Positions 45,515-53,038 of a stretch of DNA of 62,785 nt are shown here, piece by piece (the stretch's first letter is position 1; the number at the start of each line of letters is the position of its first letter). The position numbers and the translations under genes are program-made. The stretch spans positions 1-62,785 of the forward strand of contig CACZXH010000028.1 in NCBI GenBank assembly GCA_902785065.1. The letters are read 5' to 3'. The stretch comes from an uncultured Bacteroidia bacterium. Lineage in GTDB: Bacteria; Bacteroidota; Bacteroidia; Bacteroidales; UBA932. Below the pieces are notes generated by a model, which worked only from the letters and a program-made list of their open reading frames with translations, was not told where the DNA came from and ran no database searches.

Positions 45515-46308
45515 TTCAGGTTCTCCTTATGGGCACGGCCCACCGGCAGGGGGGTGTCCACACCGACGAGTTTCACGGAGGTGGCCTTCTTGCTTTCAAT
45601 GCGGTGGACCGGGACGATGTAGGACCGGTGGATGCGGACGAACTTCCCTTCCGGAAGCATCTCCAGCAGGGCTTTCATGGTGATTTGGGAGACGACGTCC
45701 TTCTGGTGGTCCAGGTGGAGGCAGGCGTAGTTGTTCCGGGCCTCAATGTACTGGATGGCGGCGAGCGGGACCGTGACGTCCTTGTAGTCGGCCTTGACCG
45801 TCACCGTTTCGCCGGCGACGGCCTGGGCGGCCAGGGCCTCTACGGCGGACTGCACGGCCTGTGCCGCGGTCTGCTCGTCCTTCACGATCTCCAGCCGCCG
45901 GAGTTTCAGGACCAGGAAACCGGTGGCGAGCCCGACGCCCATCGCGGCGATATACAGTACCCAAACAGCCTGCTGGTACATATACAGCCTCGGCGGCCGG
46001 TCCGCGATCATTTCGCGGGGGAAAGAAACCTGTTTCAGGCTCATCAGGTAGGTGAGTACCGTGGCGAGGAAGACAACCGCCAGCGCGGTCCAACGTTTGT
46101 GCGAATCAAACAGCGCCGGGACCAGATGCCGGCCCAGATACCAGCACAGGTAGGTCCAGAGCAGATAGACAATGACATCCGATGCGCGCCAGAGGATCCA
46201 TTCGTTGACGGGGAATACCGATACGAGGCAAGGGATCAGGACCAGGCACACGCCAAGGTCCACCCAGCCTTCCATCTTCGTCTCGATTTTCTTGCCTTTT
46301 GCTTTCAT
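45511..46308 (-). CDS. Membrane-bound LytTR-type transcription regulator
   Basis: 265 residues from ATG 46308. The first half has four predicted membrane segments (LGVCLVLIPCLVSVFPVNEW; VIVYLLWTYLCWYLG; ALAVVFLATVLTYLM; AVWVLYIAAMGVGLATGFLV). A short cytoplasmic helix leads to a C-terminal LytTR DNA-binding domain (VPLAAIQYIEARNNYACLHL; GKFVRIHRSYIVPVHRI). There is no receiver domain and no paired LytS kinase nearby, so it would act as a one-component membrane sensor. The longer frame upstream is only antisense sequence. Its stop overlaps the symporter start, suggesting it senses or regulates the transported solute. Confidence 0.85.
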   Translation of the reverse strand: MKAKGKKIETKMEGWVDLGVCLVLIPCLVSVFPVNEWILWRASDVIVYLLWTYLCWYLGRHLVPALFDSHKRWTALAVVFLATVLTYLMSLKQVSFPREMIADRPPRLYMYQQAVWVLYIAAMGVGLATGFLVLKLRRLEIVKDEQTAAQAVQSAVEALAAQAVAGETVTVKADYKDVTVPLAAIQYIEARNNYACLHLDHQKDVVSQITMKALLEMLPEGKFVRIHRSYIVPVHRIESKKATSVKLVGVDTPLPVGRAHKENLK

Positions 46309-46315
46309 GGTAGGA

Positions 46316-46323
46316 CAAAGGTA
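46316..46323 (-). promoter_or_regulatory. -7 box of the LytTR-symporter operon
   Basis: The reverse strand reads TACCTTTG, a match to TAnnTTTG, seven bases before ATG 46308. This implies a very short leader and supports the chosen start. Confidence 0.55.
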
Positions 46324-46367
46324 CGGATTTTCGGGCAATCCGTCGTTAAAACGCGAAAAAATGTCGT

Positions 46368-47132
46368 TTACCCGTTGATGGCCCGCAGGATTTCGGCGAC
46401 CCGCCCGGCATCGGTGACCTTGTTTCCGTCCCGGATTACCGAGGCGGAGGCGTGGATTTCGGTGCAGCCGGTCGCTGCGAGGATGCGGGCGGCGTTGCCG
46501 GGCGTGACGCCGCCGCCGGGAAGGATTCCGATCCTTCCCCGGGCGCGCCGGCGCAGCTCCCGCAGCGTCGCCGCCCCCGCTTCCGCTGTAGCCTCCTGCC
46601 CGGAAGTCAAGATGCGGTCGCAGCCCAGGCCGATAATTTGCTCCAGCGCCTCGAACGGCCGCCGGCACCGGTCGAAAGCCCGGTGGAAAGTAATGCTTAC
46701 CCGGCGGTCGGGTCCCGGGAAGAAATGGCTGTCGTTCGCTGCGTGGCATAGGTCGGAGCGCAGCAGTTCGTCCGCCAGATGATAAGACTCCACGAGCGAA
46801 ACCAGTCGCTCCATCAGCGGCAGATCCACGTCCCCTTCCGGTGTCAAAGCGCCGATGACAATCCCGTCCGCCCCGGCCTCCAGGGCCTCTTCGACCTGGC
46901 CGGCCATCACTTCGGCTTCCGCTTGCGAATAGACGAAATCCCCTGCCCGCGGGCGGATGAGCACATGGACCGTCAGGGCAGGATAGCGCAATTTGGCGTC
47001 CCGGATCCAGGCCGTGGGCGGCGTAAGTCCGTCCGCTTCGAGGTCCGCGCAAAGTTCGATGCGCCGCGCCCCTCCGAGCACGGCGGCATCGACACTTTCC
47101 GGATTGCCGCAGCAGACTTCCAGGAGGGCCAT
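46368..47132 (-). CDS. cutC: Copper homeostasis protein CutC
   Basis: 254 residues, a TIM-barrel protein of the CutC family. Typical segments are LEVCCGNPESVDAAVLGGA and RIELCADLEADGLTP at the N-terminus, VLIRPRAGDFVYS, and the C-terminal IGILPGGGVTPGNAARIL. The historical link to copper comes from E. coli genetics and has been questioned; the biochemical role is unsettled. It starts three bases after the alkyltransferase gene and is probably co-transcribed with it. Confidence 0.93.
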   Translation of the reverse strand: MALLEVCCGNPESVDAAVLGGARRIELCADLEADGLTPPTAWIRDAKLRYPALTVHVLIRPRAGDFVYSQAEAEVMAGQVEEALEAGADGIVIGALTPEGDVDLPLMERLVSLVESYHLADELLRSDLCHAANDSHFFPGPDRRVSITFHRAFDRCRRPFEALEQIIGLGCDRILTSGQEATAEAGAATLRELRRRARGRIGILPGGGVTPGNAARILAATGCTEIHASASVIRDGNKVTDAGRVAEILRAING

Positions 47133-47135
47133 TCC

Positions 47136-47669
47136 TTACCGCTTCAGATGGCGCTTGATGAGCTCCCGCTTGGTTTCGGGCCCATAGGCATATTCCCCCA
47201 CGTCGATGCTGTCCAGGAGGTACAGGTCGCTGCCTTTGAAGAGGGTGGATTCGGCGACGGCGCGGATTTCGCGGGCCTTGTCCAGGGACTCTTTCGGGAT
47301 GATCAGGTGGCAGGGGAAGATATACGTGATGGGATTGATGGCGACGGCATGCGCGACGGAGCGGACGCCCTGCGGGTTTCCGCAGAGCGCCGCGAATTCG
47401 GAGTAGCTGTACAGGCGGGGTTCCAGCTCGAAGAGCGTCTTCCACACGCCGAGCTGGAACTTGGTGCCGAACAGGCGGAAATCCTCCCAGGTGAGCGTCC
47501 CCGCCATCGCAATCAGTTCATCTGTCGATACTTTCTGAGTCGTGATGACATCGACGCTGGTCGGTGGGAGCTGGGCGATTTTCGCCGCAAGCTCGGCGAA
47601 GTGCCGGTAATCGGCGGCGATGGACGCGATCTTGCCGTCGATTTCCGTGATAATCCATTCGGTAACCAT
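47136..47669 (-). CDS. Methylated-DNA-protein-cysteine methyltransferase-like protein (MGMT/Ogt)
   Basis: 177 residues from ATG 47669. The frame extends to ATG 47699, but that overlaps the -7 box, so the shorter start is preferred. The C-terminal DNA-binding and active-site region reads FQLGVWKTLFEL, YSEFAALCGNPQGVRSVAHA and NPITYIFPCHLII. MGMT removes alkyl groups from O6-guanine onto the Cys of PCHR. Cys and His are present but the next residue is Leu in place of Arg, an uncommon form. The N-terminal domain is short. It heads an operon with cutC. Confidence 0.82.
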   Translation of the reverse strand: MVTEWIITEIDGKIASIAADYRHFAELAAKIAQLPPTSVDVITTQKVSTDELIAMAGTLTWEDFRLFGTKFQLGVWKTLFELEPRLYSYSEFAALCGNPQGVRSVAHAVAINPITYIFPCHLIIPKESLDKAREIRAVAESTLFKGSDLYLLDSIDVGEYAYGPETKRELIKRHLKR

Positions 47670-47687
47670 ACGCGCGGGCAGTTTGTA

Positions 47688-47718
47688 CAAAGATAGCATT
47701 TAAGCGCCAAATAATCAA
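47688..47718 (-). promoter_or_regulatory. Promoter of the alkyltransferase-cutC operon
   Basis: On the reverse strand TTG (47718-47716), 20 bases, then TATCTTTG (47695-47688) fit the full Bacteroidota promoter consensus. The ATG at 47669 follows 18 bases later, so this fixes the start. Confidence 0.7.
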
Positions 47719-47725
47719 TATCCTG

Positions 47726-50512
47726 TCAAGTGCGCTTGGGGTAGTGGCCGGGCGGGACGCCGAACTTCCCTTTGAATCGGACCGAAAAATAGCTGGCGGA
47801 GCTGAAGCCCAGTTTGTCGGCCACCTCCGTCACGGTGTAGTTCCCGCTCTCGAGCATCTGGGCGGCGTGGCGGAGGCGCACGTCTTCGATGTACTCGCCG
47901 GGCGACATGCCGGTGGCCTCCTTCATCACCGTGGTCAACTTCGTCTTGCCCATGTTCAGTTCGTCACATAGCAAGGAGACGTTCAATTCCTTGGTGAACA
48001 GGTTGCGCTCCACCACGCCCAGCACGGCGTTGACGGTCTTGGCGTGGCGGGGTTCGCGCTCCAGCGCCTCGTTCTGCGTGTCCACATATTCCGAGATGAT
48101 CGCCCGCAGCCCCTTGGCTTTCCCATAGATGTCCTGGATGTCCTCGACCCCGCGCCCGCGGGCGCCGTATTCCTTGAAATATTGCTCAAGCTGGCCGATC
48201 ACGAGGTTGAGCGGGGTGCGCATCTTGAAGGACAGGTTGATGAAGAAGCTCGTCTGTTTGCGGGTTTCCTCTTCCTGGAGCCGCAGCTTTTCCCGCAGGA
48301 CCGCCTTCGTGTAGCGGTTGCGGATGATGTAGGTGAGGAAAGCCAGCAGGAGGATCACCTCCAGGAGGATGAACTGCGCGGAGGCGTACCAGACCGGCTT
48401 GATCCGGAACGGGAAGGAAAGCCCGTCAGCGCCGTCTTCGGGAGACAGGACCGGCCGGACCCGGAAGGTATAGTGCCCGGGGCGGAGGTTCATGTATTCG
48501 ACCGGAATCCGGATATCGACCGGCCTCCAGTCTGCCTCGAAGCCCTCGAGCATGCCGACATATTCCGTCCCCCGGATCTCGGTGAAATCGTAATCGGCGA
48601 GGTCGAAGGAGAAATTGGTCTGGGTATGGTCGAAGACGCGGGTGTCCGGCGGGACGCGCGTGCCGCCCACCCGCAGCCCGTCCAGGCGCAGCGGGGCGGT
48701 TTCGGCCGGGAAAGCCGCGTGCGCCGGGTCCAGGGACTCGATGCCGCCGATGCCGCCGAACCAGATCGTCCCGTCTGACAGCCGGAGGGTGGCGGAGGAC
48801 ATCGTGCTGCGGAAGGAGAGGCCGGATTCCTGGTTGAACATCCGGGCGGCGCCGTCTTTCAGGTCCAGGAACACGAGGCCTTTTTTCGTGCCGGCCGCCA
48901 CCAGATGGTCTCCGAAGGGCATGACATAGTTCATGCTCTGGCCCAGGATGCTGCTGCCCGCTCCGTCGTAGGCATGGACCTGGCCGTCGATGATGCCGAC
49001 AAGGCCCCTTTCCGTGGCGCACCACAAGGTGCCGTCGGCGGAGAATTCGAGGCCGTGGACCATCGTTTCTCCCGGGGCGAGGACGGGCCGGAGGGTGTTC
49101 CCGTCATAGCAGGAAACGCCGTTGCCGGCCAGCCAGATGCGTCTGTCCGGGCCGACGGCAACGGCGCGGACCTTCCCTTGCGTTCCCTCGATCTTCCGGG
49201 TGATCTGCTTCTCGCCGGCGGGGTTGAACAGGAAAGCGCCGTCCAGCGTGCCCAGGACCAGGTCGTTTCCGCATTGGCCCATGGACAGGATATACTGCTC
49301 CACGTCCCCGGCGGAGGCCGGTTCCAGCCGCCCTGCGGTGTCGATCTTTCCGTTGCGGGCATAGCGGAGCAGGTTCCCGGACCAGTCGCCGGCATAGACG
49401 GCGTCGGCGGCCGGGTCATACAGGATGCACTGGTGCTTGATGCCGTAACTTCCGCCCACCAGGACCCATTTTCCGTCGATATACCGGTGCATGCCGAAGG
49501 CGTCGGTCGCCGCCCAGACAATGCCCCGGGCGTCCTCTGCGAAGCCTCGGACCGGACCGTTCGTCACGGGCTGGGGGACCGCCCGGAAATGATAGGTGGA
49601 CACGTTGGCGTAGAACACGCCTGAATAGCAGGTGCCGACCCAGATGTTGCCGTCCTTGTCCCGGAAGACTTCATACACGGGAGTGGCGGCATTGCCGTTC
49701 AGCAGGATCTCGGAAAGCCGTCCGGACGGGTCGCGCCTGAACAGGCCGCTGGCGCTGCCCACATAGACGCATCCGCCCTCGGCGGCGGCAAAGGAACGCA
49801 CGTTCATGAGTTGCTTTCCGTCGCAGGCCGGATACCGCTCCAGGATCCGCCCGTCCCCGGCGTCGGCGACCCAGAGGCCGCCGCTTTTCAGCCCGAGCAG
49901 GAGCCGGCCGCCTTCCGGCGCGTCGGCGATGGCGAGGACGGGGTCCCGGGTCTCGATCCGGAACCCCCCGTCCGGGGAGACGACCCCTTGTTCCGTACCG
50001 ATCAGGAGCCGGCCGCCGGCGGTGCGGTGAAGGGCACAGACCAGCTCCGAATTCCCGGCGGGGAAGGGCATCGGCCGCGGCTCCTCCGTCGTTCCATCCA
50101 GGACGTACAGGGCCGGTCCGGCGCCGACGATCAGGGAGTCTCCCTCGGCCAGCTGGGCCGAGACGGGCTTGCCGCCACCGTCACCGAACGACCACAGCCG
50201 GGAAGTCCGGTCGGAAAGGTCGATGGCGGCCAGCCTACCGGCAGTTTTCACCCAGACGAAGCCGCTCCCGGCGACCATGTGGCCCTTCTCTCCATACCCC
50301 AGGACTTTCTCCAGCGTATGGCCGTTGTACCGGAAAACGCCGATGTTCGTGGAGAGCCACATCGCGCCTTCCCGGTCCTGGGCGAGCGAGTAGGCCCAGC
50401 TCTGGGAGATTTCCGACAGGTGGGCGGGCGACACGAAGTTCTCCTGCGCGGCGGCAGGACGGGAAAGCAAGAGCAATCCGGCGACCCCGACTGAAATTAA
50501 GCGATTTTGCAT
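47726..50512 (-). CDS. Kinase-less hybrid-sensor-like AraC regulator (Reg_prop / Y_Y_Y / HTH)
   Basis: 928 residues from ATG 50512 (MQNRLISVGVAGLLLL signal). Residues 25 to about 620 are seven-bladed propeller repeats of the Reg_prop type (EGAMWLSTNIGVFRYN; GNIWVGTCYSGVFY), then a Y_Y_Y domain (MNLRPGHYTFRVRP) and a membrane segment near 711-732. This is the periplasmic sensor plan of hybrid two-component systems. The dimerisation helix follows (FFINLSFKMRTPLNLV, from 756), but Phe762 replaces the phospho-accepting His. The ATPase and receiver domains are missing, and the chain goes straight to an AraC HTH (about 830-925, LESGNYTVTEVADKLGFSSA). It is divergent from the GH3-SusCD operon, which it probably controls. 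Confidence 0.88.
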   Translation of the reverse strand: MQNRLISVGVAGLLLLSRPAAAQENFVSPAHLSEISQSWAYSLAQDREGAMWLSTNIGVFRYNGHTLEKVLGYGEKGHMVAGSGFVWVKTAGRLAAIDLSDRTSRLWSFGDGGGKPVSAQLAEGDSLIVGAGPALYVLDGTTEEPRPMPFPAGNSELVCALHRTAGGRLLIGTEQGVVSPDGGFRIETRDPVLAIADAPEGGRLLLGLKSGGLWVADAGDGRILERYPACDGKQLMNVRSFAAAEGGCVYVGSASGLFRRDPSGRLSEILLNGNAATPVYEVFRDKDGNIWVGTCYSGVFYANVSTYHFRAVPQPVTNGPVRGFAEDARGIVWAATDAFGMHRYIDGKWVLVGGSYGIKHQCILYDPAADAVYAGDWSGNLLRYARNGKIDTAGRLEPASAGDVEQYILSMGQCGNDLVLGTLDGAFLFNPAGEKQITRKIEGTQGKVRAVAVGPDRRIWLAGNGVSCYDGNTLRPVLAPGETMVHGLEFSADGTLWCATERGLVGIIDGQVHAYDGAGSSILGQSMNYVMPFGDHLVAAGTKKGLVFLDLKDGAARMFNQESGLSFRSTMSSATLRLSDGTIWFGGIGGIESLDPAHAAFPAETAPLRLDGLRVGGTRVPPDTRVFDHTQTNFSFDLADYDFTEIRGTEYVGMLEGFEADWRPVDIRIPVEYMNLRPGHYTFRVRPVLSPEDGADGLSFPFRIKPVWYASAQFILLEVILLLAFLTYIIRNRYTKAVLREKLRLQEEETRKQTSFFINLSFKMRTPLNLVIGQLEQYFKEYGARGRGVEDIQDIYGKAKGLRAIISEYVDTQNEALEREPRHAKTVNAVLGVVERNLFTKELNVSLLCDELNMGKTKLTTVMKEATGMSPGEYIEDVRLRHAAQMLESGNYTVTEVADKLGFSSASYFSVRFKGKFGVPPGHYPKRT

Positions 50513-50532
50513 GCGACGATTAATGCAACGGA

Positions 50533-50540
50533 CAAAAGTA
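50533..50540 (-). promoter_or_regulatory. -7 box of the regulator gene
   Basis: The reverse strand reads TACTTTTG, a match to TAnnTTTG, 20 bases before the regulator ATG 50512. Confidence 0.55.
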
Positions 50541-50567
50541 TATAAAAACCCGAACAATATCAAATGC

Positions 50568-50585
50568 GCGGGCGGGCCCGCCCGC
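50568..50585. promoter_or_regulatory. 18-bp perfect GC palindrome between divergent promoters
   Basis: GCGGGCGGGCCCGCCCGC reads the same on both strands. It ends two bases before the GH3 -7 box (50587-50594) and lies 27 bases from the regulator -7 box, where a -33 element or an operator would be. It could bind the AraC-type regulator or form a hairpin. Confidence 0.45.
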
Positions 50586-50586
50586 C

Positions 50587-50594
50587 TATATTTG
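50587..50594 (+). promoter_or_regulatory. -7 box of the GH3-SusCD operon
   Basis: TATATTTG matches TAnnTTTG and precedes ATG 50610 by 15 bases. It rules out the longer open frame that begins at 50511. Confidence 0.6.
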
Positions 50595-50609
50595 CAAAAA
50601 CACGAATCA

Positions 50610-53009
50610 ATGACACTGAGCACGTTAGCCATTCTCACCCTACTGGGCGTTTCCCCCGCCCGGGAGATCTACCACAACCGGTGGACAGATTTCAACAAAA
50701 ACGGCAAGATGGACGTTTTTGAGAATCCGAAAGCCCGGGTGGAGGACCGGGTCGAAGACCTGCTGGGGCAGATGACGTTCGAGGAAAAGACCTGTCAGCT
50801 GGCCACCCTGTACGGCGTGGGCCGCGTCCTGAAAGATCCCCTTCCGACAGATGCCTGGAAGACGCAGGTCTGGGCCGACGGCCTGGCGAACATCGACGAG
50901 CAGCTGAACGGCGTCGGCAAGGCCGGCAAGACGTATTCCGACCTGATCTACCCGTTCTCGAACCATGTCGAAGCGCTTCACACCACCCAGCGGTGGTTCA
51001 TCGAGAACACCCGGCTCGGCATCCCCGTCGAATTTTCGAACGAAGGCATCCATGGACTGAACCATACCCTGGCCACGCCGCTTCCGGCTCCGATCGCCAT
51101 CGGTTCCACCTGGGACCGAGACCTGGTCCGGGAAGCCGGCCGGATCGTCGGAAAAGAAGCCTCCCTGCTGGGCTACCATAGCGTTTATGCGCCCATCCTC
51201 GACATCGCCCGCGACCAGCGCTGGGGACGGACCCTGGAATGCTACGGGGAGGACCCCTTCGTGGTCGCGGAGCTCGGCATCCAGATGGCGACGGGAATCC
51301 AGGAACAGGGCGTCGCCTCCGGCCTGAAACATTACGTCGCCTACGGCGTCCCCAAGGGCGGCCGCGACGCCGACTGCCGCACGGACCCCCACATCAATCC
51401 CCGGGAGCTGCACGAACTGTATCTCTATCCCTTCAGGCGGGTCATCGAAGCGGCGCATCCGCTGGAAGTGATGTCCAGCTACAACGACTGGAACGGCGAG
51501 CCTGTGAGCGCGTCGCCTTATTTCCTGACCGAACTGCTGCGCGACACCTACGGCTTCGACGGCTATGTGGTCAGTGACAGCGACGCCGTGGAATTCGTCC
51601 ACACCAAGCACAAAGTCGCCGACACCTACGACGAGGCAGTCCGCCAGGTCCTGGAAGCCGGACTCAACGTCCGGACGAATTTCTCCGAGCCGTCCATCTT
51701 CATCGAGGCGGTCCGCCGCCTCCTCGCCGACGGACGCCTGTCGGAAGAAACCCTGAACCGGCGGGTGCGGGAAGTCCTTTCCGTCAAGTTCCGCCTGGGC
51801 CTGTTCGACCGTCCGTTCTCCGGAGACGGGAAGAAAGCGGATGCGGAGGCCGGCGTGGACAAGCATGCCGACTTCGTCCGGCAGATGGGCCGGGAGGCCG
51901 TCGTGCTCCTGAAGAATGAGAACCATCTCCTGCCGCTGGATAAGAAAGCCTTGTCCCGGATCCTGGTGACGGGCCCGCTCGCGGACGAAGACAATTATAT
52001 GACGAGCCGCTACGGCCCCGACGGCATTCCGTCCGTCACGATGCTCCAGGGCATCCGGAACTACCTGGCCTCCAGCGGTGTTACGGTCGATTATGAGAAA
52101 GGATGCGACGTGAAGGACGCGATGTGGCCGGTCAGCGAGATCATGCACGAGCCCATGACCGAGGAAGAGGAAGCCGATATCCGGAAAGCGGTCGCCAAGG
52201 CCGCGGAGGCCGATATCGTCATCGCCGTCGTGGGAGAAGACAAGAACCTGACGGGGGAGAGCCGGTCCCGGACGTCCCTCGACCTTCCCGGCCGGCAGCA
52301 CGAGCTGCTCATGGCTCTGCACAAGACCGGCAAGCCGGTCGTTGTGGTCCTCGTGAACGGCCAGCCGCTGACGGTCAACTGGGAGAACGAGCACCTGCCC
52401 GCCATCGTGGAGATGTGGTTCCCCGCGAGCCAGGGCGGCGCCATCCTGGCCGAGACCCTGTTCGGGGACAACAACCCCAGCGGCAAGCTCACGGTGACCT
52501 TCCCCAAGACGGTCGGCCAGATCGAGACGAACTTCCCCTACAAGCGGGGCTCCGAGGGCGGCCAGAACCGCATCGGCGACCCGAACGGCTGGGGTGTGAC
52601 CCGGGTCATCGGCCCGCTGTACCCCTTCGGCTACGGCCTGAGCTATACGGAGTTCTCCTACACGGACCTGGAGGTCCGTAAGCAGGACGACAACCGGATC
52701 GACGTATCCTTCGACCTGGCCAACACCGGCTGGTATGAGGGGACCGAGGTGGTGCAGCTGTATGTCCGCGACCGGTACAGTTCCGTGGTCGCCTACGACT
52801 CCGTCCTCCGCGGATTCGAGCGGGTCTCCCTGAAGCCGGGCGAGAAGCGCCGCGTGCATTTCACGCTCGCGGGGAAAGACCTCTGCCTCCTCGGCAAGGA
52901 CATGCGCTGGGTCACGGAAGCCGGCGACTTCGATGTCCTCGTGGGCGCCAGCTCGGCGGACATCCGCTTACAAGGAACCTTTACCATCGAAAAAGACCAA
53001 CAATACTAA
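50610..53009 (+). CDS. Glycoside hydrolase family 3 (beta-glucosidase-like)
   Basis: 799 residues. GH3 enzymes remove beta-linked glucose, xylose or related sugars from non-reducing ends. A short hydrophobic N-terminus (MTLSTLAILTLLGVSPA) may be a signal. The TIM-barrel domain has QRWGRTLECYGEDPF, GLKHYVAYG and the nucleophile Asp323 in GYVVSDSDAV. The second domain has GEDKNLTGESRSRTSLDLPG, which carries the likely acid/base Glu, and the C-terminal fibronectin-like domain is present (YPFGYGLSYTEFSY; VVQLYVRD). It leads the operon with SusC 29 bases after its stop. A beta-glucosidase or beta-glucuronosidase-type exo role would suit the lyase nearby. Confidence 0.92.
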   Translation: MTLSTLAILTLLGVSPAREIYHNRWTDFNKNGKMDVFENPKARVEDRVEDLLGQMTFEEKTCQLATLYGVGRVLKDPLPTDAWKTQVWADGLANIDEQLNGVGKAGKTYSDLIYPFSNHVEALHTTQRWFIENTRLGIPVEFSNEGIHGLNHTLATPLPAPIAIGSTWDRDLVREAGRIVGKEASLLGYHSVYAPILDIARDQRWGRTLECYGEDPFVVAELGIQMATGIQEQGVASGLKHYVAYGVPKGGRDADCRTDPHINPRELHELYLYPFRRVIEAAHPLEVMSSYNDWNGEPVSASPYFLTELLRDTYGFDGYVVSDSDAVEFVHTKHKVADTYDEAVRQVLEAGLNVRTNFSEPSIFIEAVRRLLADGRLSEETLNRRVREVLSVKFRLGLFDRPFSGDGKKADAEAGVDKHADFVRQMGREAVVLLKNENHLLPLDKKALSRILVTGPLADEDNYMTSRYGPDGIPSVTMLQGIRNYLASSGVTVDYEKGCDVKDAMWPVSEIMHEPMTEEEEADIRKAVAKAAEADIVIAVVGEDKNLTGESRSRTSLDLPGRQHELLMALHKTGKPVVVVLVNGQPLTVNWENEHLPAIVEMWFPASQGGAILAETLFGDNNPSGKLTVTFPKTVGQIETNFPYKRGSEGGQNRIGDPNGWGVTRVIGPLYPFGYGLSYTEFSYTDLEVRKQDDNRIDVSFDLANTGWYEGTEVVQLYVRDRYSSVVAYDSVLRGFERVSLKPGEKRRVHFTLAGKDLCLLGKDMRWVTEAGDFDVLVGASSADIRLQGTFTIEKDQQY

Positions 53010-53038
53010 TTCTTTTTTCTAACTAACCAATCTACCCA

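Noticed and set aside
46309-47445. Upstream extension of the LytTR frame to 47445
   Set aside because: The extension is antisense or out of frame over cutC and the alkyltransferase; a TACCTTTG box supports the start at 46308.
50511-50609. N-terminal extension of the GH3 frame from 50511
   Set aside because: It would run through the divergent promoter region; the -7 box at 50587-50594 lies inside it.
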